A stretch of 64,000 nt of DNA from Paenibacillus_V sp046244365. Its GTDB lineage: Bacteria; Bacillota; Bacilli; Paenibacillales; NBRC-103111. The translations under genes and the position numbers were made by a program. Below the pieces are notes generated by a model. That model made no database searches. It saw only the letters and a list, made by a program, of their open reading frames with translations, and was not told where the DNA came from. Of this stretch, positions 1 to 9,196 are shown piece by piece (within the stretch, counting starts at the first letter, position 1; each line of letters begins with the position of its first letter). The stretch covers positions 4,402,001-4,466,000 of the forward strand of contig NZ_CP176395.1 in NCBI RefSeq assembly GCF_046244365.1, written 5' to 3'.

Positions 1-1714
1 AGACAGCAGGGATTACAAGCGTCCCAAGCTTATTTACGTACCCCCAGTACTTTCCGAGTTTGACAGGAGCAAGGCCTTGGCGGAAATCATGGGCACTGTC
101 GAAGATCGGTTCGATGACCATATCGCCGGATTTGTTAATGAAGCCCCATTTCGCTTCCCGGTCATTTTGCTGAACCTTCACCGCAGCCAGTCCCTCTGAA
201 AAAGAGGACACATCCGAATATCGCGGCTCTATGACAAATGTCCCGGAAAGATCAATGAATCCCCACCTACCCTCAGGATCGGAAAATGCAGATGCTCCGG
301 CAAGACCGTCCTGAAAATATTTGGCTTTCGAAAAGTTAGGGGGAATGACGGTCTTCCCCTGTTTGTCGATATAGCTGTAAGTCTCGCCATCTTTCGTTAC
401 AGGAGATAAGCCTTCAGAAAAGTACTGGCCAAATAAGAAATTCCCTTGATAAGAAGGAGAAACGACTTCGTTCCCCTCTCGATCGATAAATCCTAAACGC
501 ATAGTTCCTTGAAAATTGCCGGTTAATACAGCTGCAAGCCCTTCGTTAAAAGAGAAACCGTACGTATAACGTTTGGGAATAGCAGGTTTTCCCGATTTAT
601 CGATGTAAGATGTTACAATCTCGCTTCCTTGAACATTCGTAACCACCCCCAAGCCTTCGTGGAAGGAGGATGCCACAGTAAAGGTCGGATCAATGACACT
701 TTTACCTGTTTTGTCTATGTATCCCTCCAGATTCCCGTCCGGGGTATCAACGGTCACAACAGCCAGACCTTCCGAGAACCCGTGAATGCTTCTATATTGC
801 GGATCAATCACCCAATTACCGGATCTATCGATAAATCCGTATATCCCCTTATGACCGGCAGGCCATAGAGGCCGATTATCTTTTTCTAATCTAGATGAAG
901 TCGCATCAAGCAGCCCCTTAATCGAAGTGGAAACCGAGCCGTCCGCAACCATAGCGATGGGAGTTTTTCCTTCCGCATTGGGCAGCCATGGATCAGCTTT
1001 TGCGTCCAACAACAGTTGAACCAATTCCTTGTCATCTAATCGTATCGCTTGATGCAGTGCCGAATCTCCTTTTCCGTTCCTTGAGTCGGGATCCGCTCCG
1101 GCTTTCAGCAACGCTCGTACGGCATTAGGATCACGGGCTTCAATCGCCCTCTCCAGCAGCGTCATGCCAAAACCGTCCTCATAGTGGGGGTACGCCCCCG
1201 AGTCCAGCAACTGTCGGATCAAAGCGTCACTCCGGCGAATGACCGCCCTTCTGAGCTTTCCCTCGGCTGACGAAGCAATCTCAACTGTTCTCGTGGTACC
1301 ATTCCAATCCACTTCTCCTTTGACATTCTCGGTAACAAAGCGCAAAGGAACATAAGTTACCCCGTCGCGGATCGCAGGCGGAGCCGTGAGCTCAACCGAT
1401 TGTCCGTTCACCTTGGCTTTCCGGCTTCCGATCGAAAGCTCCATTTCCACGGATTTGCCCTTCCCCAGAACCGTCCGGGTTTCGTCGATCCAGAAAATTT
1501 GCAAACCAAGCTTCTCGAAGAACGGACGAAAAGGAACATAAACGCTATCCTCCAGAAGCTGTGCCCGCGGATCAAGCGGCAGTGGCCTCCCGTCCATGAG
1601 AACCTGGATTGGTTCCTCACTTTTGGAATCCGCATATAGCGTTGAGACTGGCGAGCAAAGCGTAACCGTAAGGAGAGCGGTGAGCAAACACGTTTGAAAT
1701 CGTCTATTTCTCAT
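1..1714 (-). CDS. Secreted stalk-domain, ankyrin and WG-repeat protein (3' end outside window)
   Basis: The reading frame stays open from an ATG at 1714 to the window edge (571 codons). In order it shows a signal peptide (about residues 1-28), two copper-amine-oxidase N-terminal-like stalk segments (about 35-150, with VYVPFRPFFEKLGLQI and TYVPLRFVTENVKGEVDW), two or three ankyrin repeats (about 155-250, including ADPDSRNGKGDSALHQAI), then a series of WG-type repeats (GFIDRSGNWVIDPQY, GFIDLSGTFVIEPRY). Stalk domains usually mediate wall or protein attachment in Paenibacillaceae, and WG repeats are binding scaffolds of unclear ligand. Translation can start at this ATG or at the GTG just before it, which overlaps the stop of the upstream gene. 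The two form an operon. The function is not known; the domain calls are firm. Confidence 0.85.
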   Translation of the reverse strand, partial: MRNRRFQTCLLTALLTVTLCSPVSTLYADSKSEEPIQVLMDGRPLPLDPRAQLLEDSVYVPFRPFFEKLGLQIFWIDETRTVLGKGKSVEMELSIGSRKAKVNGQSVELTAPPAIRDGVTYVPLRFVTENVKGEVDWNGTTRTVEIASSAEGKLRRAVIRRSDALIRQLLDSGAYPHYEDGFGMTLLERAIEARDPNAVRALLKAGADPDSRNGKGDSALHQAIRLDDKELVQLLLDAKADPWLPNAEGKTPIAMVADGSVSTSIKGLLDATSSRLEKDNRPLWPAGHKGIYGFIDRSGNWVIDPQYRSIHGFSEGLAVVTVDTPDGNLEGYIDKTGKSVIDPTFTVASSFHEGLGVVTNVQGSEIVTSYIDKSGKPAIPKRYTYGFSFNEGLAAVLTGNFQGTMRLGFIDREGNEVVSPSYQGNFLFGQYFSEGLSPVTKDGETYSYIDKQGKTVIPPNFSKAKYFQDGLAGASAFSDPEGRWGFIDLSGTFVIEPRYSDVSSFSEGLAAVKVQQNDREAKWGFINKSGDMVIEPIFDSAHDFRQGLAPVKLGKYWGYVNKLGTLVIPAV

Positions 1715-1716
1715 CA

Positions 1717-2553
1717 CTATGGTTTTCCTCCCGCAGCATTTCCGAATATGGATGTCATCTGAAACAAATCGCTGTCCTTCAGCTTCCACTGGCCTTCATC
1801 CGTACGTACGACCTGATACCAATTCTCTTGCACCTGATCGAATATTTCCGCGAAGTCATAGCTTCGGTTGCGCTGTTTGGTTTTCACCATATAAGTTGAA
1901 GTCCCATATGCCTCGGCTTGTATTGAGGTAACATCGTTTTTCCACTGCTTTCGCATAAAATAAGGCGCCAAGGCGGGCGAACGCTCGACGATGGATAATC
2001 CGGATTCAGACAAGTCATGAGTAGCTTTATAATCGTCACCTTGTTCCAGATGCATCAGAAAACGCAGCACCGCCTGCTTGGCCAGCTGCTCCGGCCGCCC
2101 GACCCGAACCTCCCGATTCACGCCGTCCCATTCGACCTCAAGCTGCATCGCTTCCCCGACAAATCGCAAAGGCACATAGAGAGAATCTTCAAAGATCTGC
2201 GGTTCAGCAGGTAATGAAATTTCCATATCGTTAATAACTGCCAACGTACTGTCGACACTCAATCGGATTTCGGTCCCTTCCTTCCGGCCCGTGACCGATC
2301 GCTCCTGATCATTCCATTCCACTTGAAGTCCGAGCTTTTCGAATAGCGGGCGGAAAGGGACCAATAAATGACCTTCCCGGATTAGTGGCTTTCGTTCAAA
2401 ACGCAGAGGCTCTCCCTCCACCGCAATGCCGATTTCCTTTTTGCCGATTTTAAAAAGTCCGATATCCTGCGTTTCGGCTAGAATACCTCCCTCGTTCACA
2501 ACTGTTAAGCTGCTTGAGGTCTGATCCTTGTTGTTCCGAATGATTCGAAACAA
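1717..2553 (-). CDS. Stalk-domain protein, probably 5'-truncated
   Basis: This frame (278 codons from a TTG) carries copper-amine-oxidase N-terminal-type stalk segments: HLLVPFRPLFEKLGLQVEW and LYVPLRFVGEAMQLEVEW. A C-terminal about 120-residue region follows (FLMHLEQGDDYKATHDL...) that may be a ketosteroid-isomerase-like or DUF4878-like domain. No signal peptide is present. Upstream of the TTG the same frame continues as YGLDREGNELFRIIR, which resembles the end of a WG repeat, until a stop near 2590. So the gene probably lost a signal peptide and WG-repeat front half by a break near 2585. A GAGGG seven bases before the TTG could still allow translation. It lies directly upstream of the WG-repeat gene, ending within its start. 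Confidence 0.6.
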   Translation of the reverse strand: MFRIIRNNKDQTSSSLTVVNEGGILAETQDIGLFKIGKKEIGIAVEGEPLRFERKPLIREGHLLVPFRPLFEKLGLQVEWNDQERSVTGRKEGTEIRLSVDSTLAVINDMEISLPAEPQIFEDSLYVPLRFVGEAMQLEVEWDGVNREVRVGRPEQLAKQAVLRFLMHLEQGDDYKATHDLSESGLSIVERSPALAPYFMRKQWKNDVTSIQAEAYGTSTYMVKTKQRNRSYDFAEIFDQVQENWYQVVRTDEGQWKLKDSDLFQMTSIFGNAAGGKP

Positions 2554-2681
2554 CTCGTTGCCCTCACGATCAAGCCCATAAAATTTACTTATTTATTTTT
2601 TTTAAGAAACCATACTTTAGTAGGTAGTGAGGCCTTACACAATTCGTTATGTTTAATCTATGTTCAGTGGAAGGAGAGTCA

Positions 2682-3389
2682 ATGAAAGCAATTATACAAG
2701 AAATATATGGACCTGCTAGTGTGTTAAAACTAGTTGAAGTGAAAAAGCCTACGCCTAAAGACGATGAGGTGCTTGTGCATGTGAAGGCAACATCCCTTAA
2801 TGCTCCGGATTGGCGTCTTCTAAGGGGTAAACCGATGATGATGCGCTTAAGTTCAGGGATCTTTCGCCCTAAGCACATCATAAAGGGCACAGATGTCTCT
2901 GGGATTGTTTCTAAGATGGGCAAGGGTGTGACGCGGTTTAAAGTTGGCGATGAAGTGTATGGAGATTTAGCGGATGCAGGGTTTGGCGCCTTTGCAGATT
3001 ATGTCAGCGTCAAAGAAACACTATTGGTCCATAAACCAAAGCGCTTAAGTCACTTAGAAGCAGCGTCGCTACCTCTAACTTCCGTGACAGCCCTTCAAGG
3101 ACTAAGGGATCTCGGAAAGTTGCAAAAAGGGGAGCGGGTTCTTATTGTCGGTGCTTCTGGTGGTGTAGGGAGTTATGCACTGCAGCTAGCTAAATATTTC
3201 GGCGGTTATGTGACGGCGGTGACAGGTACAAAGCATGTCAAACAAGCAAAAAATTTGGGAGCTGATGCCGTTATAAACTATTCGGTGGCGCCTCTTGACA
3301 CCCTAAAAGCTCAATTTGATCTGATTATAGCCATAAATGGCTATAATAGTCTGTCAACGTATCGTAAGCTTTACTTGAATTCTTCGTAG
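2682..3389 (+). pseudogene. Zinc-independent MDR alcohol dehydrogenase/quinone reductase, C-terminally truncated
   Basis: The start at 2682 follows AAGGAGAG. The product has the GroES-like N-terminal fold of MDR quinone reductases (MKAIIQEIYGPASVLKL, GTDVSGIVSKMGKGVTRFKVGDEVYG) and the NAD(P)-binding motif VLIVGASGGVGSYALQLAKYFG. It stops after 235 residues at LNSS, whereas the family is about 310-330. The missing part would carry the end of the Rossmann fold and the return to the catalytic domain. It resembles the intact MDR gene at 39893-40855, although the two are clearly diverged. A truncating mutation or frameshift near 3380 is the simplest reading, so the enzyme is probably inactive. 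Confidence 0.7.
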
Positions 3390-3478
3390 GATATGCGAAA
3401 ATATCGAATTATTATGGTTATCGTAAAATGACGTGGAATATAGGGATTACAACTTTTAATTTATGAATGGAGATTAAT

Positions 3479-3913
3479 ATGAATACACAAAATAAAGCAC
3501 AAAATGCACTGGAAGACATCAAAGTCAGTTCGAAACTGAAGATTGCTACGCTGTGGGCGAGTTTTATGTTTCTCTATATTTATGTTGATTATTTCGCCTT
3601 ATATATGCCGGGCAAAATAGAAGGTATTCTGGCAGGAAAAATATTTATATTTGACATTTCATATGTCTTTCTATTGATAGCACTGATTTCGGTAACAATT
3701 CCAGCTCTTATGATTTTCCTTTCTGTTGCCCTGCCGGCAAAAGTAAGTCGCTGGGCAAATATCATTATTGCCGCGGTGTATATTCCCTATACATTGTTTA
3801 ATTTGACAGGAGAGGCTTGGGTGCACATGGTGTTTGGCGCTGTTGTAGAAGTCGCTCTTCTTTGTCTAATTATCTGGTATGCATGGAAATGGCCTTCTTC
3901 GTTGGCCAAATAG
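3479..3913 (+). CDS. DUF6326 family small membrane protein
   Basis: A 144-residue protein starting at the ATG at 3479 (GGAG six bases upstream; an earlier in-frame ATG at 3467 lacks a site). Four hydrophobic segments are visible: IATLWASFMFLYIYVDYFAL, YVFLLIALISVTIPALMIFL, a segment around WANIIIAAVYIPYTLF, and a final one around VVEVALLCLIIWYAW. The motif YVDYFALYMPG with an acidic residue in the first segment is typical of DUF6326 proteins. The function is unknown. A terminator follows at 3972, so it is monocistronic or co-transcribed with the broken MDR gene 90 bases upstream. Confidence 0.75.
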   Translation: MNTQNKAQNALEDIKVSSKLKIATLWASFMFLYIYVDYFALYMPGKIEGILAGKIFIFDISYVFLLIALISVTIPALMIFLSVALPAKVSRWANIIIAAVYIPYTLFNLTGEAWVHMVFGAVVEVALLCLIIWYAWKWPSSLAK

Positions 3914-3971
3914 AAACAATAATAGCGGGTCTAAGGGGCCACTGAAAAAGTTCAAAAGTACGAAAACATGC

Positions 3972-4003
3972 AGGCTGTCGAGATTGTTTCGGCAGTCTTT
4001 TTT
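3972..4003 (+). terminator. Rho-independent terminator
   Basis: The stem AGGCTGTCG pairs with CGGCAGTCT (nine pairs including two G-U in RNA), with a nine-base loop, and is followed by a T run. It sits 60 bases after the DUF6326 gene. Confidence 0.7.
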
Positions 4004-4083
4004 AATTGTTCAAAAGTTTCATTTTAAATATCAAATTACCCGCATCAGATCTCAAGGTAGACCACTAAATGTTCACGAATAAT

Positions 4084-4125
4084 GGAGCGGTTGCCGCGGT
4101 AATCTGCCAGTTAGCTTAATCCATT
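4084..4125 (+). repeat. Partial CCCGTTA/hairpin repeat
   Basis: The segment GGAGCGGTTGCCGCGG... TCTGCCAGTTAGCTTAAT matches the centre and right end of the repeat seen in full at 55138, 60181 and 54139, but the left end and perfect stem are lost. Confidence 0.4.
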
Positions 4126-4184
4126 TCCAGTTTAAGGTATCCCTGCCCCTCCCTCAACCGTTTTTTGTTCAGTCGCGGCTAAGG

Positions 4185-4408
4185 ATGGTATGTTCTTGTC
4201 CTCCAAGAATGTCAACCATGGCCTGACGGCCACAACGTAAGAATTCAGAAACAAAATCAACTGTGGAGTATGTTGTCATGTTCTTGTCACCTGTGGGGCA
4301 TGTTGTCGAGTTCTTGTCATTGACCCAAGACAAGAACATGACAACATAAATGAAAAGAGCCGCGATATACGCGACTCCTAATGTTATAATTTTCTTGTCA
4401 TCCGACAC
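4185..4408 (+). repeat. Two-state hairpin element A (TTCTTGTC family)
   Basis: Direct cores TTCTTGTC lie at 4193, 4281 and 4311, the inverted core GACAAGAA at 4329, a GC stem around GCCGCGATATACGCG, a last direct core at 4392 and CCGACAC at 4402. The inverted arm matches the 4281 arm perfectly over 19 bp. It can also pair with the last arm through its outer bases. Open frames across it (4169-4408 minus) are by-products of the repeats. Confidence 0.85.
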
Positions 4409-4519
4409 TCACGTCTGCGGCTTTTGACCGAGATTCCAAGCCGTCATCCGCGCGCTGATAAGCTTCAGTCGGATAAAACGAATGCACGATATGTACGCTC
4501 CGAAGAAGCAATACATGGG

Positions 4520-4644
4520 CTACGCTTTCTCCGCAACGACTGCGGTCCCGTAAGCGACGATTTCGGACATCGTGTTGCCGATTTCCCCGGAATCGAAACG
4601 CATCATGATGATCGCATTGGCTCCCATCGCATGCGAGCGTGATT
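4520..4644 (-). pseudogene. YbjQ/UPF0145 family C-terminal fragment
   Basis: In one minus frame the sequence reads RSHAMGANAIIMMRFDSGEI and then NTMSEIVAYGTAVVAEKA followed by a stop. This is the conserved C-terminal half of the YbjQ heavy-metal-binding-like family, where ARxxGANAI and the Y/GTAV end are diagnostic. Upstream the frame runs straight into the terminator of the GH20 gene, so the first half is missing. It is a remnant left by a deletion or rejoining, not a working gene. Confidence 0.65.
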
Positions 4645-4691
4645 GAAAAAAGCATCCGGAGGAACGGCTTTCGCCGCTCTCCCGGATGCTT
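4645..4691 (-). terminator. Terminator of the GH20 gene
   Basis: Read on the minus strand, GCATCCGG and CCGGATGC form the stem, with an inner GC pairing (GCGGC/GCCG), followed by six T. It begins 20 bases after the stop of the hexosaminidase gene. Confidence 0.85.
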
Positions 4692-4710
4692 TTCCATACT
4701 TGGGCCTTTG

Positions 4711-7700
4711 TCAGGTCGTGCTTTCAACGTCGGCCCCATCGGACCACGTTTTTATTAACGCATTGGCATCCACCATCAACGCTGCTTTCGCGCCTTCGGA
4801 AATCGTCTCTTTATTGCCCGGCTTGCTCATCTTCTTCACGAACTGTTCCATCGCATCGGCTGCGTTTTTCCATTTGCCTTTGCTTTCATGCTTCCGGGCA
4901 GTCTTCAAGCTGTCGGCCAGCTTATCTCTCAGCGAATCGCTCAGATCGCCGGATGCCGCATACTGGTCGAGGAGACGCTCCATTGAAGCGATGCTAGTTT
5001 GAACCGTAATCGGGATAATCGTTTGCGATTCATTACCGGCAACATCCGCCGCCACAATCCGGATTTCGTGAGTACCCAGCCAGCCGGCCAAAGGCAACGG
5101 CGTTCCTGCGGCGTACGGAATACCGTCTATAGTGACCGTCGTTTCGGCGACCCCCGACCCAAAATCGGAAACTTGCAGCTCGAGTACGAACGCCACACTG
5201 TCCTGGAAAACGGTTCCGGCGGAGAGCGGCGCTCCATTGACGATAGTCGTCACTGTAGGTGCCTCCCGGTCGATTCGGACGGGGAGCGTCTTCGACGCTT
5301 CCCTATTGCCAGCTTGATCCGCAGACCGGTAACGCAATTCATACGTTCTGTCTACGCCAATGGCGAACGGCGCTGCGTACGGCTGCCAGCCGCCGCCGTC
5401 CAAGCTATATTCCGTCGAAGCGACGCCGGAAAGATCGTCTTGCGCGGACAAGGTCACCGTTACCGGATGTACGTACCATCCATGCAGGCCGTCCGGCTCG
5501 GAAGGCGCAACGAGAGCCGTCGTCTCCGGAGGCGCCGTATCGTTGCCCCGATCGATCGATTCTTGAAGCTCCCGGATCAACTGTTGAAGCTGCGGGAGGG
5601 TCGAATCGTAAACATACGGGAAATTGTTTAACACATCCTGAAGACGGCTCCGAATCGCGGCATCCCCTTTACCCGTTGTAAGCATGTCATTCGCTTGTTT
5701 GACGAGCGCCAAATAGCTGCCAAGAACGCCCGGTCCGTACACTTCGAATTCAAAAATCGAGTACCCGTAATCCGTCGCTCGCTTGATGCCTTCCATTTTG
5801 ACATATCTTGCGTTTGCGGTCGGGAATGTGATCGTCTCCACGCCACCATGGCCATCGATCGTCCCATCGCCAGCCTTCACGTTCGTCCAGTGTTCGCCGT
5901 CGGCGGAAATATACAGCTTATAGGATTGGGCATATGCCGTCTCCCACTTGATGACGGCGCTGTTGATCGGCTGCTCGCTGCCAAGATCGACGGCGAACCA
6001 GGCATCGTCCGTGAACGGACTGGACCATCTCGTTCCCATATTGCCGTCGACCGCCTGATCCGGCGATAAATGAGGGGCTTCATTCGACGACGATTGCGCC
6101 GACTTGTGCAGAGCCAGATTGTCCCCGTCAAATTGGACCGCCTTGTTGAACACCATCACATTATCGACGACGCCTTTAAAAGCGTTCGCTTGGCTGCCGA
6201 TTCGGGCGAGCGGCAAAACAAGGGTATCGATGCGTGGAGACGAGCCGTTTCGAACCCATAATTTTTCGACGTACTCATCGCCATTCACAAAGAGCGACAC
6301 ACCCTTGTTGTCTCCCGTCAGCAGCAAGTGCGTCCATTGCCCGGCGGGCACTTGGTATTGAAAGAGGCTGGTGTAATGCTCCTTCGTAAATCCAAGCAGC
6401 CCCGTATTCCCTTGCTTCAGCAGAAGCTTACCGGCGGGCGACTCCATCAGCACGGCGTCATCGGGATTGTCGGCATCCGGCTTGATCCACATCGATACGG
6501 TCCATCCGAAGCCTAACGATTGCAGCGGCGTTTGCAGATAGCTTTCTCCCCCGTTGAATCGCAGGCCTTTCCCATACTTCCCGTCCGTTATCGTCACTTG
6601 TCTGCCCGATCCGTCGAATCCGTTTCCGGAGGAATCGGCAAAGCCGTTCTCGAACAGGTACTTGAGTACGCTTCCGTCCGGATTACTCACTTGCAGCTTA
6701 TGAGAAATGTTAGCGTTCGGCGCTTCTCCGACCGCGGCGGCCGTAGCGTTGTAGGACGCGTAGTTCCGGTCTTCCCTGGATCCCGACCACATTTTCTCGG
6801 AGAGCACCTGTACAGCCGGAAACATCCTGTCGTGAGAATCGTCCATCGACAATCCGCTTGCGTCCGATATATCGTTCCACAGCGCTAGCATGGCGCCTTT
6901 CAGCTTCGGATGCCCAGCCGGGATCGTCATATCGGAAAACATGTTCGGCTCCCAATTGTTGTACATATATTTGGTGTCCATGTAGTCCTTGTACAGCCTT
7001 GGAACGAGATACATGTAACTGTTCTCGGTGTTGATGATATCAAAACCTTGATCGATCGCTTGTTGCGCGTTTCCGTACGGCACATGCCAAATATTCATCG
7101 TCGACTGGGTGCTTATCGGCGTGACGCCGTTGTATTCCGCCAAACCGCCCCATATTTCCGGATGTTTACCCTTATCGTTAATGTGGTTTATAAGCGTATT
7201 CATATAGCCGCGGAAAACTTCTTTGTCGCTGCCCCAATATTCGTCCGTTCCGATATGAACGTCGGGACCGATAAAGGTCGGATTATCGCCGCCGATATAT
7301 TCGTCGAACAAGCTTTTGACAAACTCGACGGTAGCCGGCTTCGTAATATCGAGATGAGGCCCCGTTCCCAACGTCGGATCGTATGCGGTAAACGCCCGCG
7401 AATGTCCCGGCGTATCAATCTCTGGCACGATATTGACGCCGTAGTCGATGCCAAGCCGAACAAGGTCGCGGAACTCCTCCTTCGTATAGAAGCCGTTCTT
7501 GCTCGTAAGGCCGGGGTACTGCGTGCTTTCCAAACGAAATGCGGAATTCGTCCCGTCTTTGAAAGGTGTCCCTACGTCGTCGTTCAGATGGATTTGCAGT
7601 TGATTCATTTTATACCAGGACAACAGCTTCACATAATCGCGCAAGAAATCAATCGTATAAAACTTTCTCGCCACGTCGATCATGAGGCCCCTGATTTCGT

Positions 7701-8982
7701 ACTTGGGATAATCCCGCGAGGTCCCTTTGGGGATCCGCGCATGCTGCGCGTCTTGCTTCAACATTTGAAGCACCGACCGCGTCCCGAAAAATACGCCGAC
7801 GGCATCCGCCGAGGCAATGGAGACATAATTGTCGGTATCGAGAAGATAGCCTTCCCTGCCGAGCTGCGATAACGTATCGTCCAAGGACAAATAAATATCG
7901 CCCGTGTGCGGAGCTCCGTACACGATTTCCGGGACAAAGCCTCCGATATCGTTCAAATCGTCTTTCGTTTGCTCCGCCGCCTTGCTCAAAGCCGACTGAT
8001 TGGCGGGGTTTACGACGATTCTCGATCCGGATGTCAGAAGAAAATCGCCTGTCCGGCCATGCCATTCCCGAAGCGAAGGCACGACCATCGGTTCTTTGTT
8101 CAAATCCGCGGTTTGCGTATAGGCGCCTGGGACCATGACCGGTACGCTGCCGGTAATCCCCTTATCGCCCGGATCGGCTATGTTTTCAACTTGGAACAGC
8201 AGATTGACCTTCGTATCCACGAGCGGCGTATGGATGACGCCCGCTTTGTCGATCACGGGCTGCCTGTCGCTGCCGTAAACCGAAACCATATACCCTTGCG
8301 GCACATCGGGTAGCTCGATCTCGGTCTGTCCCTTTGCGATAGGCGGTATTTGGGTAATGCCTTTCACGATCTTGGGCAGGATGCCGGCATTGTATACTCC
8401 GAACTCGAAGAAGGAATAGCCATAGAAGATGCCGTCAACAGGTGCTCTTTGCACGCCTTGAAACTTCACGTACCGGGCTTGTACGTCATCGAAATCGGTC
8501 GCTTCCGTCCCGCCTTTGCAAGCGATTTCACCATCGCCTGCAAGAACGTTCACCCAATGCTCCGCATCGCTTGATACCAAGAGCTTATAGCGGCTGGCCG
8601 GTGTTTGCCATTTGATCGTAATCCGATTGATGACATACGCTTCGCCGAGATCCACATAGAACCACTCGTCGTCTGCCTTCGCGGATGACCACCTGGTGCT
8701 GCCGTTACCGTCCACGGCGTTGGCCGGGCCAAGCCAGTCCACTTCGTTACCCGAAGCATAGACCGCTTTATGAACCGACAGGTTGACACTAATCGGCGTA
8801 TTCGTGTCGGCAGGCGGGATCTCGCCGCTGTAAACGGAATCATTTACCGACAAGGAAACGGGATGCGAATAATCCGCATTTGCCTGCGCCGCTGCGGCGA
8901 CCTTCTGCGGCTTGGTGGCCGGGACAATAAGGGAAAGCAACAGGGCAACCGACAAAAGAATGGATAAGGGTCTTTTACTCAT
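4711..8982 (-). CDS. Secreted multidomain GH20 beta-N-acetylhexosaminidase
   Basis: 1423 residues starting at 8982 after AAGGAGGAG. Order: signal peptide (1-32); F5/8 type C/CBM32 domain (about 50-200, with AVDGNGSTRWSS); GH20 N-terminal domain (about 295-425); GH20 catalytic barrel (about 430-760) with the acid pair in HIGTDEYWG and VPEIDTPGHSRAF; a LamG domain (about 800-970, YLFENGFADSSGNGFDG); a second F5/8 domain (about 980-1120, AVDGNMGTRWSS); an OmpL47-type Ig-like segment (about 1185-1250); and a helical tail. Known GH20 enzymes release terminal GlcNAc or GalNAc from glycans. The Asp-Glu pair is intact although the usual HxGGDE reads HIGTDE. It has no sorting signal, so it is probably released or wall-bound by its carbohydrate modules. 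It is a single transcription unit. Confidence 0.92.
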   Translation of the reverse strand: MSKRPLSILLSVALLLSLIVPATKPQKVAAAAQANADYSHPVSLSVNDSVYSGEIPPADTNTPISVNLSVHKAVYASGNEVDWLGPANAVDGNGSTRWSSAKADDEWFYVDLGEAYVINRITIKWQTPASRYKLLVSSDAEHWVNVLAGDGEIACKGGTEATDFDDVQARYVKFQGVQRAPVDGIFYGYSFFEFGVYNAGILPKIVKGITQIPPIAKGQTEIELPDVPQGYMVSVYGSDRQPVIDKAGVIHTPLVDTKVNLLFQVENIADPGDKGITGSVPVMVPGAYTQTADLNKEPMVVPSLREWHGRTGDFLLTSGSRIVVNPANQSALSKAAEQTKDDLNDIGGFVPEIVYGAPHTGDIYLSLDDTLSQLGREGYLLDTDNYVSIASADAVGVFFGTRSVLQMLKQDAQHARIPKGTSRDYPKYEIRGLMIDVARKFYTIDFLRDYVKLLSWYKMNQLQIHLNDDVGTPFKDGTNSAFRLESTQYPGLTSKNGFYTKEEFRDLVRLGIDYGVNIVPEIDTPGHSRAFTAYDPTLGTGPHLDITKPATVEFVKSLFDEYIGGDNPTFIGPDVHIGTDEYWGSDKEVFRGYMNTLINHINDKGKHPEIWGGLAEYNGVTPISTQSTMNIWHVPYGNAQQAIDQGFDIINTENSYMYLVPRLYKDYMDTKYMYNNWEPNMFSDMTIPAGHPKLKGAMLALWNDISDASGLSMDDSHDRMFPAVQVLSEKMWSGSREDRNYASYNATAAAVGEAPNANISHKLQVSNPDGSVLKYLFENGFADSSGNGFDGSGRQVTITDGKYGKGLRFNGGESYLQTPLQSLGFGWTVSMWIKPDADNPDDAVLMESPAGKLLLKQGNTGLLGFTKEHYTSLFQYQVPAGQWTHLLLTGDNKGVSLFVNGDEYVEKLWVRNGSSPRIDTLVLPLARIGSQANAFKGVVDNVMVFNKAVQFDGDNLALHKSAQSSSNEAPHLSPDQAVDGNMGTRWSSPFTDDAWFAVDLGSEQPINSAVIKWETAYAQSYKLYISADGEHWTNVKAGDGTIDGHGGVETITFPTANARYVKMEGIKRATDYGYSIFEFEVYGPGVLGSYLALVKQANDMLTTGKGDAAIRSRLQDVLNNFPYVYDSTLPQLQQLIRELQESIDRGNDTAPPETTALVAPSEPDGLHGWYVHPVTVTLSAQDDLSGVASTEYSLDGGGWQPYAAPFAIGVDRTYELRYRSADQAGNREASKTLPVRIDREAPTVTTIVNGAPLSAGTVFQDSVAFVLELQVSDFGSGVAETTVTIDGIPYAAGTPLPLAGWLGTHEIRIVAADVAGNESQTIIPITVQTSIASMERLLDQYAASGDLSDSLRDKLADSLKTARKHESKGKWKNAADAMEQFVKKMSKPGNKETISEGAKAALMVDANALIKTWSDGADVESTT

Positions 8983-9135
8983 GTTCTCCTCCTTGGCTTG
9001 TTAGATCGATGCCGGCTTCTTGGTGCGCGTCCTCTCCTCTTCCATACTAGGGAACCTGTTCGGCCATTCAAAGCAACAGTTGATGACATTGGATATACTT
9101 TTGTTTACATGCCGCTTAGCAATACCTTTTGCGCA

Positions 9136-9164
9136 TATAAAAAAGCCGCTAACAACGCGGCTTT
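9136..9164 (-). terminator. Terminator of the serine hydrolase gene
   Basis: On the minus strand, AAAGCCGC and GCGGCTTT flank a seven-base loop and are followed by a T run. It lies 33 bases after the stop at 9197. Confidence 0.8.
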
Positions 9165-9196
9165 AACGGTTTTTGAGCTTCTTTTCATTCTTGCAC

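Noticed and set aside
4169..4408. A 79-codon minus frame
   Set aside because: It lies entirely inside repeat element A and its protein sequence mirrors the repeats. The same applies to 10411-10656.
6910..7872. A 320-codon plus-strand frame opposite the GH20 gene, and other long antisense frames at 14038-15375 and 4999-5631
   Set aside because: They are shadows of strongly coding minus-strand genes. They lack ribosome sites and their sequences are low-complexity, rich in Arg and Pro.
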